Shown here one piece after another: positions 36,584 through 46,936 of a stretch of DNA of 64,000 bases; position 1 is the stretch's first letter, and every line of letters begins with the position of its first letter. The position numbers and the translations under genes were made by a program. Location: assembly GCA_030247885.1 (NCBI GenBank), contig JAPDRO010000014.1:372001-436000 (forward strand). Direction: 5' to 3'. The notes below the pieces were generated by a model. That model did not search any database. It was not told where the DNA came from and saw nothing but the letters and a program-made list of their open reading frames with translations. The stretch comes from Taxawa tesnikishii (nom. ined.) (Eukaryota > Ascomycota > Dothideomycetes > Dothideales).

Positions 36584-38485
36584 TCACCAGGCAGCAACCT
36601 TGTTATCGCTGTCAGCAGCGGAAGCACCCCAACCACTAGCATCAGTAGCGGGACCAGCGCCCCAACCACCGGCGTCAACCCCTCCAGCATTGAAGCCCCC
36701 ACCAGCGCCTCCACCAGCATCGGCATCAGTGTCAGCCTCGTCATCAGTATCATCGTGGAACTCCGCCTTGCCCCCTCTGGCTTGAACTGCTCCAGGAACT
36801 CTGGGACCTCCTGCTCCGTCTCCAGCAGCAGGTTGACGAGAGCGGGTCCCAGCTCAGCGTCGCGATCATTGAACCAAGAAAAGGCAGCCCCAACGTGACC
36901 GATGCGTCCAGTACGACCGATACGGTGGACATACTCATTTATGCCTCCGTGCTGAGCGGAGGGTAGATCGTAGTTGATGATGGTCTTCACGTTCTTGACG
37001 TCAATACCACGAGCCGAAATGCCGGTGGCGATAAGAATCGGAGTCTTGCCAGTAACGAACATACGCCTGCACATGTCAGCCCTGCTGTAATGTCTGAAGA
37101 ATACGGGCCCACTCACATAGCGTCCTCACGTTCGTGCTGCGTACGACCACTGTGAATGAAGGTGGTCGGCAGCTCCTTGTTGTAGAGGAAGTCATCAAGG
37201 TCCTCGACGGTTCTGATGGAGTTACAGAAGATCATGGTCAAAGTCGGCTCCATGCTGGTGAGCAGGTCATAGGTGGCCTGCTTCTTGGAATCACTCTCCA
37301 CCCAAACGATATTTTGCTTCACGTTCTTGTGGGAAGAGCCTGCGCGACCCACACGGACACGAACGTAGTCTTGCGCCATATACTGGCGAGCCAAGCTACG
37401 AGCCTCTTTGGGAAAAGTGGCGCTGAACATCATGTAAACATGGTCGGCATCCTCGTTGGTGTCTGGGAGCTCAGTCAGAATCCGCTCAAGCTAACGCGGA
37501 TGTGGTCACAAACCTCCTCCGCTCATGATCTTGCCGAGCTCAGCCTCCCAGTCGGCTTGGAGCATCTCGTCAGCCTCATCGATGATGGTAAACCTGTGGA
37601 GCGTAACGGTTAGCGTTGTTGAGGTGCTTGCTAGAAGGCGATGCTCGACTTACTTGACGCGGTTGAGCGACAGAACTTGAGGACGGTCCATCAGGTCGCA
37701 GAGACGGCCGGGAGTCGCGATGAGGATGTCGCAGCCCTTCTCGAGCTGCTTGATGTTGTCCTTGAGCGGCACGCCGCCGTAGGTGCAGACTGGACGGAGC
37801 CTGGAGCGATAGGTGATGCGACGAGCGAAGTCGAAAACCTGGTGGGCCAACTCGCGGGTTGGGCACACGATGACGACCAGTGGTTCAGCACGGACGCGGT
37901 GAACATCGGGGTTATATTCCGGAGCAGTGGTATCCACACGAGGTCCACCAATCTTGTTGATCTTGCCCATCAGCTTAGAGGTAATGGGAACTAGGTACGC
38001 AGCAGTCTTGCCGGAGCCAGTCTGGGCGACGGCGACGACGTCGTAACCCTCGAGCACGGCTGGAATGCAGTAGGCCTGCACGACAGTGGGCCTGTCGTAA
38101 CCGCTCAGGCTGAGGTTCTCGCGAACGACTGGGTGGAGACCGGCATCGTCGAACTGCAAGACGCGTCAGCCTCGGCTCACTGGACCGTCAGGTGGCTTGT
38201 TGCACTTACGCTTTTGACCGGGTTGATCTTCTTGGTTGCCTCGATGGTCACTTCAAACTCCAACGCGTCCAAATCAGGACCTGCACGCGTCTGGTGGCCA
38301 AGACGGAAGAGTTGCTCCTCGAGGTGAGGGTTGCGCTCACCGACATCGCCCTCATCACCGCGGAAAGCGTAGACGGCAGCATTGCTGGCCCAAGTAGGCT
38401 CGACAGAGCTGAAAGTCTCGTAATCGAGCTTCACTGGGTTGGCCCAGTTGTGCTCGGCAGGCTTAGTGTTGGTGTCCGCCGACAT
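36584..38485 (-). CDS. DEAD-box ATP-dependent RNA helicase (Ded1/DDX3/Vasa-like)
   Basis: All core motifs are visible: [12 protein letters not shown] (Q motif), [10 protein letters not shown] (I), [10 protein letters not shown] (Ia), [17 protein letters not shown] (Ib), IIDEADEML (II), [10 protein letters not shown] (III), [15 protein letters not shown] (IV), [14 protein letters not shown] (V) and [15 protein letters not shown] (VI). The N-terminus is short and has no RG repeats. The C-terminus is Gly/Trp-rich ([30 protein letters not shown]) and ends VAAW. Short introns split the core. A one-base frame change lies near 36785 in a G run, just before the Gly/Trp tail. The ATG at 38485 lies inside a spliced upstream reading frame. 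The family unwinds RNA in translation initiation; this divergent member's role is not certain. Confidence 0.9.
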
Positions 38486-38992
38486 GGTTGGTGAGGTGGT
38501 GCTGGTGGACAGTGTTGAGATTGCTTTGCCACAACTGGATGCTTCGGCGCAGAGTGTCTGCAACTGTTGCGTCGTTGGGGTGGAAGATGTGTTCGAACTG
38601 GACTGCGAAGTGCGGACCAAGAAGGAAGTAGCGGACAAATTCCTGTGGGATGTTAGTTGTGCGGAAGCCTTCGCGAGGCTGTGGACTCTTCACTTACACA
38701 GTCGTCCCTGCAGAACCCACAGTTGAGGCAGTCAAGGCAACCTTCGCCGATGGTATGAGAGAAACCTGGGTGAAGTGAAAGTCAGATGATGATGTTGAGT
38801 TGAGGTGAAGGAGAAGTGATGGAAGACGGAATTTCCACTTACCCTTCCGACGTTGTTCATCTTCTGGGCGTCGCGCCAGGCGCGCCAGGTGGTACCTGCC
38901 TGTGGGCTAGCGCCTGGCGGCGGGGCACGTGACTGCCAGCTGTAGGCTTCATCGTTGAAATGCTCAACTGCATTCTCATCGAAATAACGCAT
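38463..38992 (-). CDS. Spliced cysteine-rich small protein overlapping the helicase start
   Basis: Three putative exons: 38992-38843 (MRYFDENAVEHFNDEAYSWQ... to AQKMNNVGR), 38765-38698 (FSHTIGEGCLDCLNCGFCRD, DC) and 38642-38463 (EFVRYFLLGPHFAVQFEHIF, ADTLRRSIQLWQ, stop). Both introns have strong GTAAGT donors and CAG acceptors. Exons total 398 bases, one short of 133 codons; a base lost in the GGG beside the first donor would reconcile the phases. The CxxCxxCxxC-like motif with a further Cys suggests metal binding, but I recognise no family. The last 23 bases overlap the helicase ATG in another frame. It may be a separate gene or an upstream reading frame on the helicase mRNA. Confidence 0.5.
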
Positions 38993-39235
38993 GTGGTTCT
39001 GCAGCTAAAACGTTAGCGCAAACCTTAATTATCGTACAAACGCGCTGGACGGTCAAAGACACCCTCTGGCGGCGTTTTCAAGCGGTATACGAGAAATCCT
39101 GATTGTGGTCAATTCGAAGGCAAAGCGTTGGTGGAGATTCCAACTTCCTGGAGGCTCAGAGCGTGGTGGGCAGCTCAACGGAGGGCCACGAATGCAGGCG
39201 GCCACGCTGGAGCTTGAAAAGGTGTCTCAATGGGA

Positions 39236-39735
39236 GGGAACCTCAACTCCCGTGTCGTCCCCTTGAATTGGGATAGTACATCTTGGCAGAGACAGCGGTA
39301 ACTTCGGAGACCGCCAAACAAGTTGTATCGGAAGGGCCTGAATGGGAGATGACCATCTGAAACAACCAGAACAAGTTGGACGAGGCGGGCATATCGTCCC
39401 TATTGATGTCCTCTCGCATTCGAATAATACTGCACGCTCCAAGAAGCTGTTGTCCGTGAAAGACCTCATCATGAAGTGTTTTGACGTTCCGCAATGCTGC
39501 TGGCAGCTCCAAAAAACAATGCGAACCTAGAGGGGAGAGCATTCCATCCTTGTTGATTCCCTCTCGAATTAGGATAGTATCCTTTGTTCGAAGCAGTTGG
39601 TATACATGAGAGAACCCCTAGAAATACTCCAGCGCGCCGTAAAACGGCCGGGAATTCGGGAGACCGATCGCAAATCTCGGACTGAAAGGCATTCTATCTC
39701 CGCTGTCGTCTCTTGGAATGGAAATAACGTCTTTT
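39236..39735 (+). repeat. Degenerate tandem repeat, period about 150 bp, four units
   Basis: Four related segments start near 39236, 39385, 39540 and 39690. Each carries a version of CATTC-ATC----TGATGTC, then CTCTCGAATTNGGATAGTA, then a CTTTTG-like end. The spacings are roughly 145-155 bp. Units are diverged and no protein frame is conserved between them. Confidence 0.5.
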
Positions 39736-40279
39736 GCGAGGAGGGATTGCTATTGCTGGGGGCAAAGTGGACATGACTTGGGGCACCACCTCCCTTTTTA
39801 TGGGATTTTCGAGGTTGAGGAGTGTAGGCGGCTCGCTTCGCATTGGCGTATTGGATCCAGGATACGGCGGGTGACGCGTTGAGAGCGAGTCCTGATCCGC
39901 AAGCCTTGTGGTCGATCAGTGACTGCGGACAATGTAGGATCGTGGAGACATACCTATCGTTCCATTCTGCTGGATATCAGGGAGGTTCTTGTCTTCTGAT
40001 GGGAAACCAGCTCTGATTCCATGGTCGAATGAGGTGAAACGCGTCCTCCGTTGGTTGATCGTCCGAATTGCTCTTGGGCCAGGGGATGCCGCCGTGGGTG
40101 TTTCTTTGTTATTTCGTACATGTCGCCGAAGCAATGACTTGACTTACTCTGGGTATCTGAAGATACAAAGAGCTCTTCTTGGAAAGGTGATCTAGTACTC
40201 ATGCATATGGTCAGCCAAAACACTAGCAACGCGGCGAACAAGCTCGACTAGAAGCGACCATGCCTCTCGAGGAGACCGT

Positions 40280-40438
40280 ATGATAACACATAATGCACTA
40301 TCACGTTGCGTACTGCTCGTAGAGAATGGGGAATTGCCAGACGAATCACTTACGAGGACGCAGCAGCTGGTGGCAAAGGACGGTAACGTTGGAGCAAAGG
40401 AGGAAGAAGAGAAGAAGATCGAGGAGCTTCACCTGTAA
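40280..40438 (+). CDS. Possible 52-residue protein with a charged tail
   Basis: A short frame from an ATG gives SRCVLLVENGELPDESLTRT, then QQLVAKDGNVGAKEEEEKKI and EELHL before TAA. The charged, helix-prone tail looks protein-like, but no splice partner or family supports it. It could be the last exon of an undetected gene. Confidence 0.25.
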   Translation: MITHNALSRCVLLVENGELPDESLTRTQQLVAKDGNVGAKEEEEKKIEELHL

Positions 40439-40711
40439 ACAAAACAAGTGGGGGCATTGTGGCAAGACTCCGACTGGAGATCGCGTCATCTCCTAGGACA
40501 ACAGGCCTATGCGGCATTATACGGGCTTTGTTCCAATGGACGATAAAGCTCCATATGCTTGGTCTTCTTCAAAGAAGAGATGTTAGGCTCTTTCGACGCC
40601 TATGACAGTTCACACTGCCAACAAAGAGCATGGTGAGGTGTGTAATGTGAGGAAGCGCTGCACCTTCACATAGCCCCTTTTCAAGAGGGCACTGCACTGC
40701 CAACTTATTTG

Positions 40712-40966
40712 ATGATTTCTCTGTCGAGGCTGTACCCTTCTCGAACGGCTATTGGAAAGCCTGTTGCTCTTGGGAGAGTTGCAGTCATAGATTGGGAACA
40801 GCGGAAGTCCGCCATGCTGGAGGCGGCAATAGAGGGCAAACGCACCAGCAGAGACTATGCCATTCTCGTCGGCATAGCATCCTTCCTCCAAGACGCTATG
40901 CAAAGGCGCGATAGCCATGATATCAGGAGATGGAGAAAGATGCAATTACTAGGTATGGAGGCTTGA
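40712..40966 (+). CDS. Possible 84-residue hypothetical protein
   Basis: The ATG-initiated frame reads MISLSRLYPSRTAIGKPVAL, then AVIDWEQRKSAMLEAAIEGK, then RDYAILVGIASFLQDAMQRR and ends LLGMEA. Its composition looks more protein-like than its neighbours, but no family or splice signals support it. Confidence 0.3.
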   Translation: MISLSRLYPSRTAIGKPVALGRVAVIDWEQRKSAMLEAAIEGKRTSRDYAILVGIASFLQDAMQRRDSHDIRRWRKMQLLGMEA

Positions 40967-43900
40967 TGGGCGGCAACAAGTTGAGTCAGCACGGATGAGC
41001 TCGCATCTTCTCGCCTCCTTTGTAGTGCTTTTCGTACCACACAACCCTATCCCAATTCACGATTGAGACTTCTCATAGGGTATGTTCAGCAATCCGTCTG
41101 GTATTGGACTGGTAGTTGAGGTCCTAGTGTGAAGATGAATCAGCGCCAGTCTCCTTGGCAAAGCGGCCGTCTGCAAGCAGTCAGGGCGCGCGCGAATTGA
41201 GCTGTCTTGCCCATAACCCTTTGTCTTTATGCCAGAGCAGAGACCAGAGACGATCATTTTCTGCACCGTAACCACAACCGCTGTGATCATCCGAACGTGT
41301 TCCTCAGACAAAAGCTCGGGCAAGGAAGGAGGAAGAGTCATGGCACAACCACCGGGGTCAAGACTTGGACAGTCTACCACGATGAAGAGGAGGCCAAACT
41401 AGGAGATGAAGTGAACACTTGCGATGGAGATAGGCTTTGGGCGACGACGCATACATCTCCTGTCCTTCCCATCCCCGCTTGCGGTGGCCTTCCGTCGCAT
41501 TTTCCGGCGATGTTCTGGCGACTGCACCTCCTATCCGTTGAAACAACGCAGATGTTTTCCAGGCATTCAAGCGAAGACAACCACAAAGATGGGAATCTCC
41601 TACCGCGTACCGACAGAGCATTGAAGAACTGCCAGCTGTCGTATCAGGCACCGAACTTCCTAGCTTCCGAGGGGTTAGACCGCTTGGAGCACAATCCGAT
41701 CAGCTCACTCTGGAGCAACGCGCTCTCTGGCTTGTGAGTTTCCACTCATGCTCACGGCCAGTGTATATTAACCGGCACGAGTACACCAGTAACGGGCCTC
41801 CAGAGCCACCATCCTGCGTTGCAGCTGATGGAAGCGGACATGCGCCGCGTGTGGTTATCAAGATCCTTATGATCCGATGGACGACCCTCACCCGCCGCGA
41901 GTACGCATAGTCGGGAATATCACTCTTGGCTTGAGGCGCCCTTGCAGGTTGTGGCGTGTTCGAGTGGTGTAATATGGCTGCTGACCAACCCCTTTCGTGG
42001 TTGATGTTGGGCTCTCCATTGGTCTTGTCAGATCCTGCTCCGATAGATCTGCCTGGAAGGGGAATGTCTCGAGCATATGTTCGAGAGCGGTGCGTCGAGT
42101 GGATGACGGAATGGAAAGGCCTGCTGACACGCATGTTGTCTGTTGTCCTCTGCCTGTGGCCGGACGTTGCTCAGTTTTGGTCAGGCAGGCACTACCGTCG
42201 CTGCTTCCTTTTCTGATACAGACCCGACCCAACCGTGGGAAGCAGACTCGATCCCGGTCGCAACGGTTGCCACATGCCCGAAACCGGAGAGCAGTCAAAG
42301 AAGCTGGAGCATATGTCGCCCATCCTGAAGTCAAACCTAGCCATGCTCGATGTCAGGTTTGAAGAGCAACTCTCAACGGAAACCTCTCCTCCACTACTCC
42401 TGACAATACCAGCCTTTCTGAGGCTACAGCAACGTCGGTTACCGTGCAACACTTCGTTTGTACCGACGTGCATCTCGTTTGACAGATCGAGAGCCTGCTG
42501 CAGCCGCTCTCCATCTGCATTTCCGGGCAAAGCATGTCAAAGAGCTTTGTGGAGTTTCCCCTGGACTTTCCTGCAGATCCTCTTTGTTGGACTGTCCTTC
42601 TTAATACTGCTTTGGTCTATGCATCTTGGTTCTTCCGTTGTATGGAACGGGGCTGTTCCATGTCAAGCATGGCCCCGGGTTCAAGAAGAAACTCGATAAA
42701 GCAATTTGACGTACAGGCGGACCTGAATAGGGAAAGCATTGGGAAAGGCGTTTCGGAAGATGTTTCAATCGTCTTCTGCATGAGGAGATTCGTTCCGGCA
42801 GATGGGGAAAACTCCGCTTTCTGTCCGAAAGGAAATCGCAAGATCATAAGCATCTGTTCCTTCATAGCCCCGAGTCTTTTCGGGCCATGGTTCCAGCCAT
42901 CCGGAGGCGCAGCGCACGACCTCCTTGGAGTCATCACTCTCTGGATTGCCTGGAAGCGATGCTTTTCGGATGTCGGGTTGGAGGGAGCATTGCAACTTTC
43001 CTGAACAGGTTTGAGCAGGTCGGTCTTTGCGTGCGCAGACCCTTGCCTTCCCTGGTCTTGCCGTTCCTTGAAAGTCCTAGGTTTCCTTCGATAGTACATC
43101 GAACCCGCGCTGGCCCGCCATCTTTTCTCCGCCTCTTGAAGCATATTTCATTAGAGTAACAGAATTTTCGTGCTCATTTGCGGCGGCGACGTCTCTTGGG
43201 AGATCTAGCACGCGACGTTCTCTGGCCCACAGACAGTTCAGTTGTGTTGACGACGTTCTCCTTGCAATACCGAGTCTGGCGGCGCGTCACAAATTTCTTG
43301 TGAGAGCTCACGCATCCGCTTGCGTAAACATCTCGCTATCGTTACACGATCTTGCCGTTGCTTCGATACGCATTGAGCTTTCAACTGTCCTGTAAAGTTC
43401 ACGAAGAACCCGCCCAGGCCGGCAGTGGCGTTCTCAATGCCCGCTGACGGAAGAGATGCGAGTGGCTGCCGCTTGTGCATTCGGTAGTATCGTCCCTAGC
43501 GTTGACAATGCGGTTGCGCTGTGAGGAGACAGTCTGGTATAAGCTGGCTCGACGCGTGGCCTCCATGCCTCGCATAACATCCCCCTCTTCCTTGGATGCT
43601 GAGCCTAAGTATCGCTCCGATCCTGTTTGAATTGTGCTCGAGACGCTTGTCAGGATGAATTAAGGTGTTCGCATTGGCCGCGGGCGATGACTCTTCTTCA
43701 ATAACTGAGTCGGCGGTAGAGCACAATGACTATGATGCGTTCGGAGCTTTGAGACATAGGAGAACAGCTTGCACTCGGTCGGTTGTGGGCGACGGAGGTA
43801 TTGTTGGCACGTGGAAATGCAACCCAAAGGCTGTCGACTCGGATTAGGCATCGGAAGTTTTCGCCTGAGCGCTGTTGGTGGCCGCCCAACATACACCCTT

Positions 43901-44298
43901 TACAGATCGGACATGGCCAAGTCAGGCTTGTACACGCAACATCAGACGCTTTGTAAAGATGTAGGTGTGTGCAGAGCTCTACGGAACAAGCCTTGCGTTG
44001 GCAAGCAAGGGGTGGAACGCACGCGCATACACCTGAAACACACCAACTGTGCTCGCATCCCGCTCTATGTGAAAGCATGCACGAAAGAAACACGAGACAA
44101 CCAGAGTTCATTGTTGTGAACGGCCAAGTCCATTAACGTCCTTGAATACCAATTGCCCTCGAACCGTCTATCTCCACGCCAGAAACCCCGTCACCACCCA
44201 CACTAAGTCGAGTCTATGAACATGATGGCTGCGTGGCCCTTGTCTCTGGTCGGTGTTCTTGAGTCTGGTGTAGGCCTCTATAGCCCGCGGAAAACATC

Positions 44299-44654
44299 CT
44301 ACGCATGATGCTCGCAGGTCGACTCTCTGCCCTTCATGCAGCCGCATGGCTTGGCCTTCGTATAGAACGTCGGGTCAGTGGCGTCCACGAACCAGCAGCG
44401 GGAGCGGGAGGGCGAGCGGAGATGGACCTTCACGATTGGCGGACCGATAGGGACATCACCGTCTGAGGCGCTCTTGATCTACATAGGGGTTAAGCCTGTG
44501 ATATCATGCATCGTCTTGATTCCACCTACGTGACTCTGGGGCTTGGCCGAAGTCTTCAAGTCTGGGAACGATTAGCGGTGCGCGCTGCAGATGGAGAATA
44601 TGGCTTACTAGAGGATGGAGCTTCCCCGTTCTGTTTAATGGTAGAGGTTTCCAT
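44299..44654 (-). CDS. Small three-exon protein, 85 residues, cysteine-bearing C-terminus
   Basis: Exons 44654-44609 (METSTIKQNGEAPSS), 44561-44530 (NLKTSAKPQSH) and 44478-44299 (IKSASDGDVPIGPPIVKVHL; SRSRCWFVDATDPTFYTKAK; CGCMKGRESTCEHHA). Introns 44562-44608 (GTAAGC...CCCAG) and 44479-44529 (GTAGGT, branch GCTTAAC, ATGTAG) have sound signals. The phases fit exactly to 86 codons including the stop, with no correction. There is no signal peptide. Four Cys and two His near the C-terminus (C, CGC, C, EHHA) could bind a metal. I recognise no family. It borders the gene-poor region. Confidence 0.6.
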
Positions 44655-45693
44655 ACTGTACGAAGGCGAGTGTGTCCTTGTCGTGGTTGCATGCGACGTG
44701 TAGAGTTGTCAACAGCGCGATGCAAGCGCGGAGTGAATGCTAGCTCTGCTTCAAAACAACTCCCACCGCCAAGACTGACCAAGGAAACTATTCAGGGCCC
44801 GCTGAAGAGTACTTCGTCAACAACCGCCCGATGATCACAACCTGGCTCCAGTCGTTGTAAGGCAAATTGGCCGTACATTGAGGTATATCTTCCCTCACGG
44901 TTCTTCCACTAACTAGCAGCGGCAGAGGCACGGCAACAGCAGTGCGCGTTCGATTCCCGGATTCATCTCCCCTTCTTCGTCTTCTCGTTATCTGCCCCTG
45001 CAAGAAGTAAATCTCCTCGTGTGAGATTCGTTCTACCGTTCACTGCGAGTGTTTTTTTGCCCTTCTGCTTTTCTGGTATGGCGTAATCCTCCATCTTCTT
45101 CTTCTGAAACCCAGCAACGGTCTGCAGCCACAGTAGCAGTAGTAGCAACGGTTTAAGCCCGCTTGAGCTTCTTTTGCAGTCTCTGTATGCTGAGATCGAC
45201 GGTCTTACCTACTGCCCCTATCTTTTCTCTCTGCAGCGGGGCGGCAGCCTTAGATTTGTTCTTAGCCATCTATTTGTTCTTGTCTCAACGGACAGTCTTA
45301 ACGGTACACTACTAAGCACTCTTAGGCCCCCTTGCTAGGTGTGGTGCCTCTTTTGCACGTTCTTCGGCACTCTTCATTCCTTGAAGACTTCTCCTGCTCT
45401 TGCGTACTAGCACATAATGTGTTAACAGTCATTGTCAGCCTGTACTCTAGCTCCCGGGATGCGCTTCGTGTGACAACTTTCACGTCACACGAGCTATCGC
45501 ATGAACCTAGATAAAAGTAGAATTGCATCAATGTGGTAGCGCATTTTCGCTTCTCGTCGAAAGGCAAAAGCTAACCTTGGCGCAAAGCAAAAGAACCAAA
45601 CACTTACTAAATCCATTGCTTTCACTTCCGATCTTCTTCCTTGCCAACATACCCTCCGACAACCACTTACTCATCACAATCTCTCCCACCATC
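44655..45693. other. Intergenic region with a small ORF and a hairpin
   Basis: Holds the low-confidence frame at 45153-45269 and a perfect 8-bp inverted repeat (CGTGTGAC / GTCACACG, 45467-45491). A TTCGATTCCC at 44950 resembles a pol III B box but has no tRNA fold around it. Confidence 0.35.
45153..45269 (-). CDS. Possible 38-residue basic peptide or first exon
   Basis: ATG-initiated MAKNKSKAAAPLQREKIGAV is followed by DLSIQRLQKKLKRA and TAA. A GTAAGA donor-like site lies inside it (after GAV), so it may be the first exon of a spliced gene whose next exon is rich in Glu/Lys. No family is recognised. Confidence 0.28.
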   Translation of the reverse strand: MAKNKSKAAAPLQREKIGAVGKTVDLSIQRLQKKLKRA

Positions 45694-46366
45694 ATGGATT
45701 CTTCTCTGCCTTGGCCTAGTCGCACAAGCGATGCCGCGCGTAGACGCAGAGGACGTCGTGTGTCCACCTCTACTACGCCGCCGGAGGCCAGCGGTCAGGA
45801 AGAACAACAGCATCGGCGCCGCCCTTCCTCCACCTCACAATCATCCGCAAGCGCACTGCCAGAAGGCGGGATTTCCTCCGCCAGATTCCCAAAACCCCGC
45901 AGTGGCCTCATGGACGGTTTCACTATTCCGGCCGGCAACGAGTTAGGCGCCTCACTCATCGACTTCGCCGACCCCGCTCCCAGTCCCAACATCGCCCTGC
46001 CACCTTCCCATCACAAGACAGAAGCCCAATCACGGCAGCAGCGACAGCAGCCAGCACCTACATGTCCTGGTGTGCCGGTAAAGGTCCGTCAGCGCCGTGA
46101 GGCCATCATGTCGCTTTGCAAGCACTACGCTCAGGGCATCGACGCGAAGGATCTGGAGATCTTGAAGGCGCTGCTGCTAGAGGTATGCCCATCGTGTGGT
46201 TTCGGATGTACGACAATGCATGCTTACGGCGAACTGTTAGGAGGCGAACTCCGTTCTAGGCGTATTCCTGCCCTTCGAAATTCTCGAGAGCAAGGGTCGC
46301 ATTGCGGTCGCGCCGGTGGGTCGGCCGTGGGATCCGGACGATCCTGAGAGTATTTGGAGAGTGTAG
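45694..46366 (+). CDS. Hypothetical protein, 204 residues, two exons
   Basis: Exon 1 (45694-46182) begins MDSSLPWPSRTSDAARRRRG. It has a low-complexity Ser/Pro/Gln region and ends in a helical segment (QRREAIMSLCKHYAQGIDAK, DLEILKALLLE). The intron 46183-46240 (GTATGC...GTTAG) joins to EANSVLGVFLPFEILESKGR, then IAVAPVGRPWDPDDPESIWR and V-stop. Both exons are exact codon multiples, with no correction needed. The conserved-looking C-terminal half suggests a folded domain, but I recognise no family. Confidence 0.65.
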
Positions 46367-46936
46367 AGACGAATTCGGCAGGTGGAAGAATTAGGATAGG
46401 AACTCACGGGTGGAGTGATGGGTTTCTAAATCCATGAAAGGGATGGGCTGATGGAGGATCAGGATGATATCCGGACAGGCAGACGATGACATGGTTACTT
46501 CTCTCACCGATCGTACACAAAAGGTTATATGCCTCTATTCAAATGCGAAGCCATGTTCAAGTGGTCATGTGCATAGGCAGTCCGTGAACGGCGGCAGTCG
46601 AATATGTGAGCGGGATGAAGCCAGGTGAAGTCAAAGCAAGCGTCTGAATGGCTCGCTTCGTACGACACGAGCAGCAACCGTGCGCTGAAACAAGCGCGAT
46701 GCCGAGATGTCACTGGCCAACCCTTATCCATCCCCGACCTTGGCAGAAACAAGCTAGTATGGGGGCTTGCGTATGTGGCACGCATTACTGTTTGTACTAC
46801 TGCCCGCCATCGCTACCATGGTTTTCCCTTGAGAGACCCTGTTTGCGTTCGCCTTCTGGCGCATGTTCGCAGACTTTTTATATTCTGCGGGAGCCGTACC
46901 CTCAATATTCATGCTCCTGAATACGAGGTAGCGAAG
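46367..46936. other. Intergenic region upstream of the K+ channel
   Basis: About 0.57 kb of 3' flank and promoter. No supported feature. Confidence 0.4.

Larger units (their letters stand above)
38993..44298. other. Gene-poor region of about 5.3 kb
   Basis: No recognisable protein family on either strand. It contains a degenerate ~150-bp tandem repeat (39236-39735) and two small low-confidence frames listed separately. Longer open frames (for example near 41.2-41.7, 41.9-42.3 and 42.6-43.1 kb) overlap in several frames and show low-complexity or shadow-like sequence. I see no terminal repeats, transposase or reverse-transcriptase motifs. Confidence 0.5.

Noticed and set aside
40709-40966. 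Firm gene call for the 84-residue frame
   Set aside because: Kept only as a low-confidence feature because no splice signal, promoter or family supports it.
41207-43144. Several 100-175-residue frames in the gene-poor region as genes or transposon remnants
   Set aside because: They overlap one another on both strands, have no transposase, integrase or reverse-transcriptase motifs, and no terminal repeats are visible.
44930-44980. tRNA- or SINE-like B box (TTCGATTCCC)
   Set aside because: No A box, acceptor stem or T-stem pairing can be formed around it.
45467-45491. Perfect 8-bp inverted repeat
   Set aside because: No T-run, transposon end or regulatory context; palindromes this short occur by chance in 64 kb.
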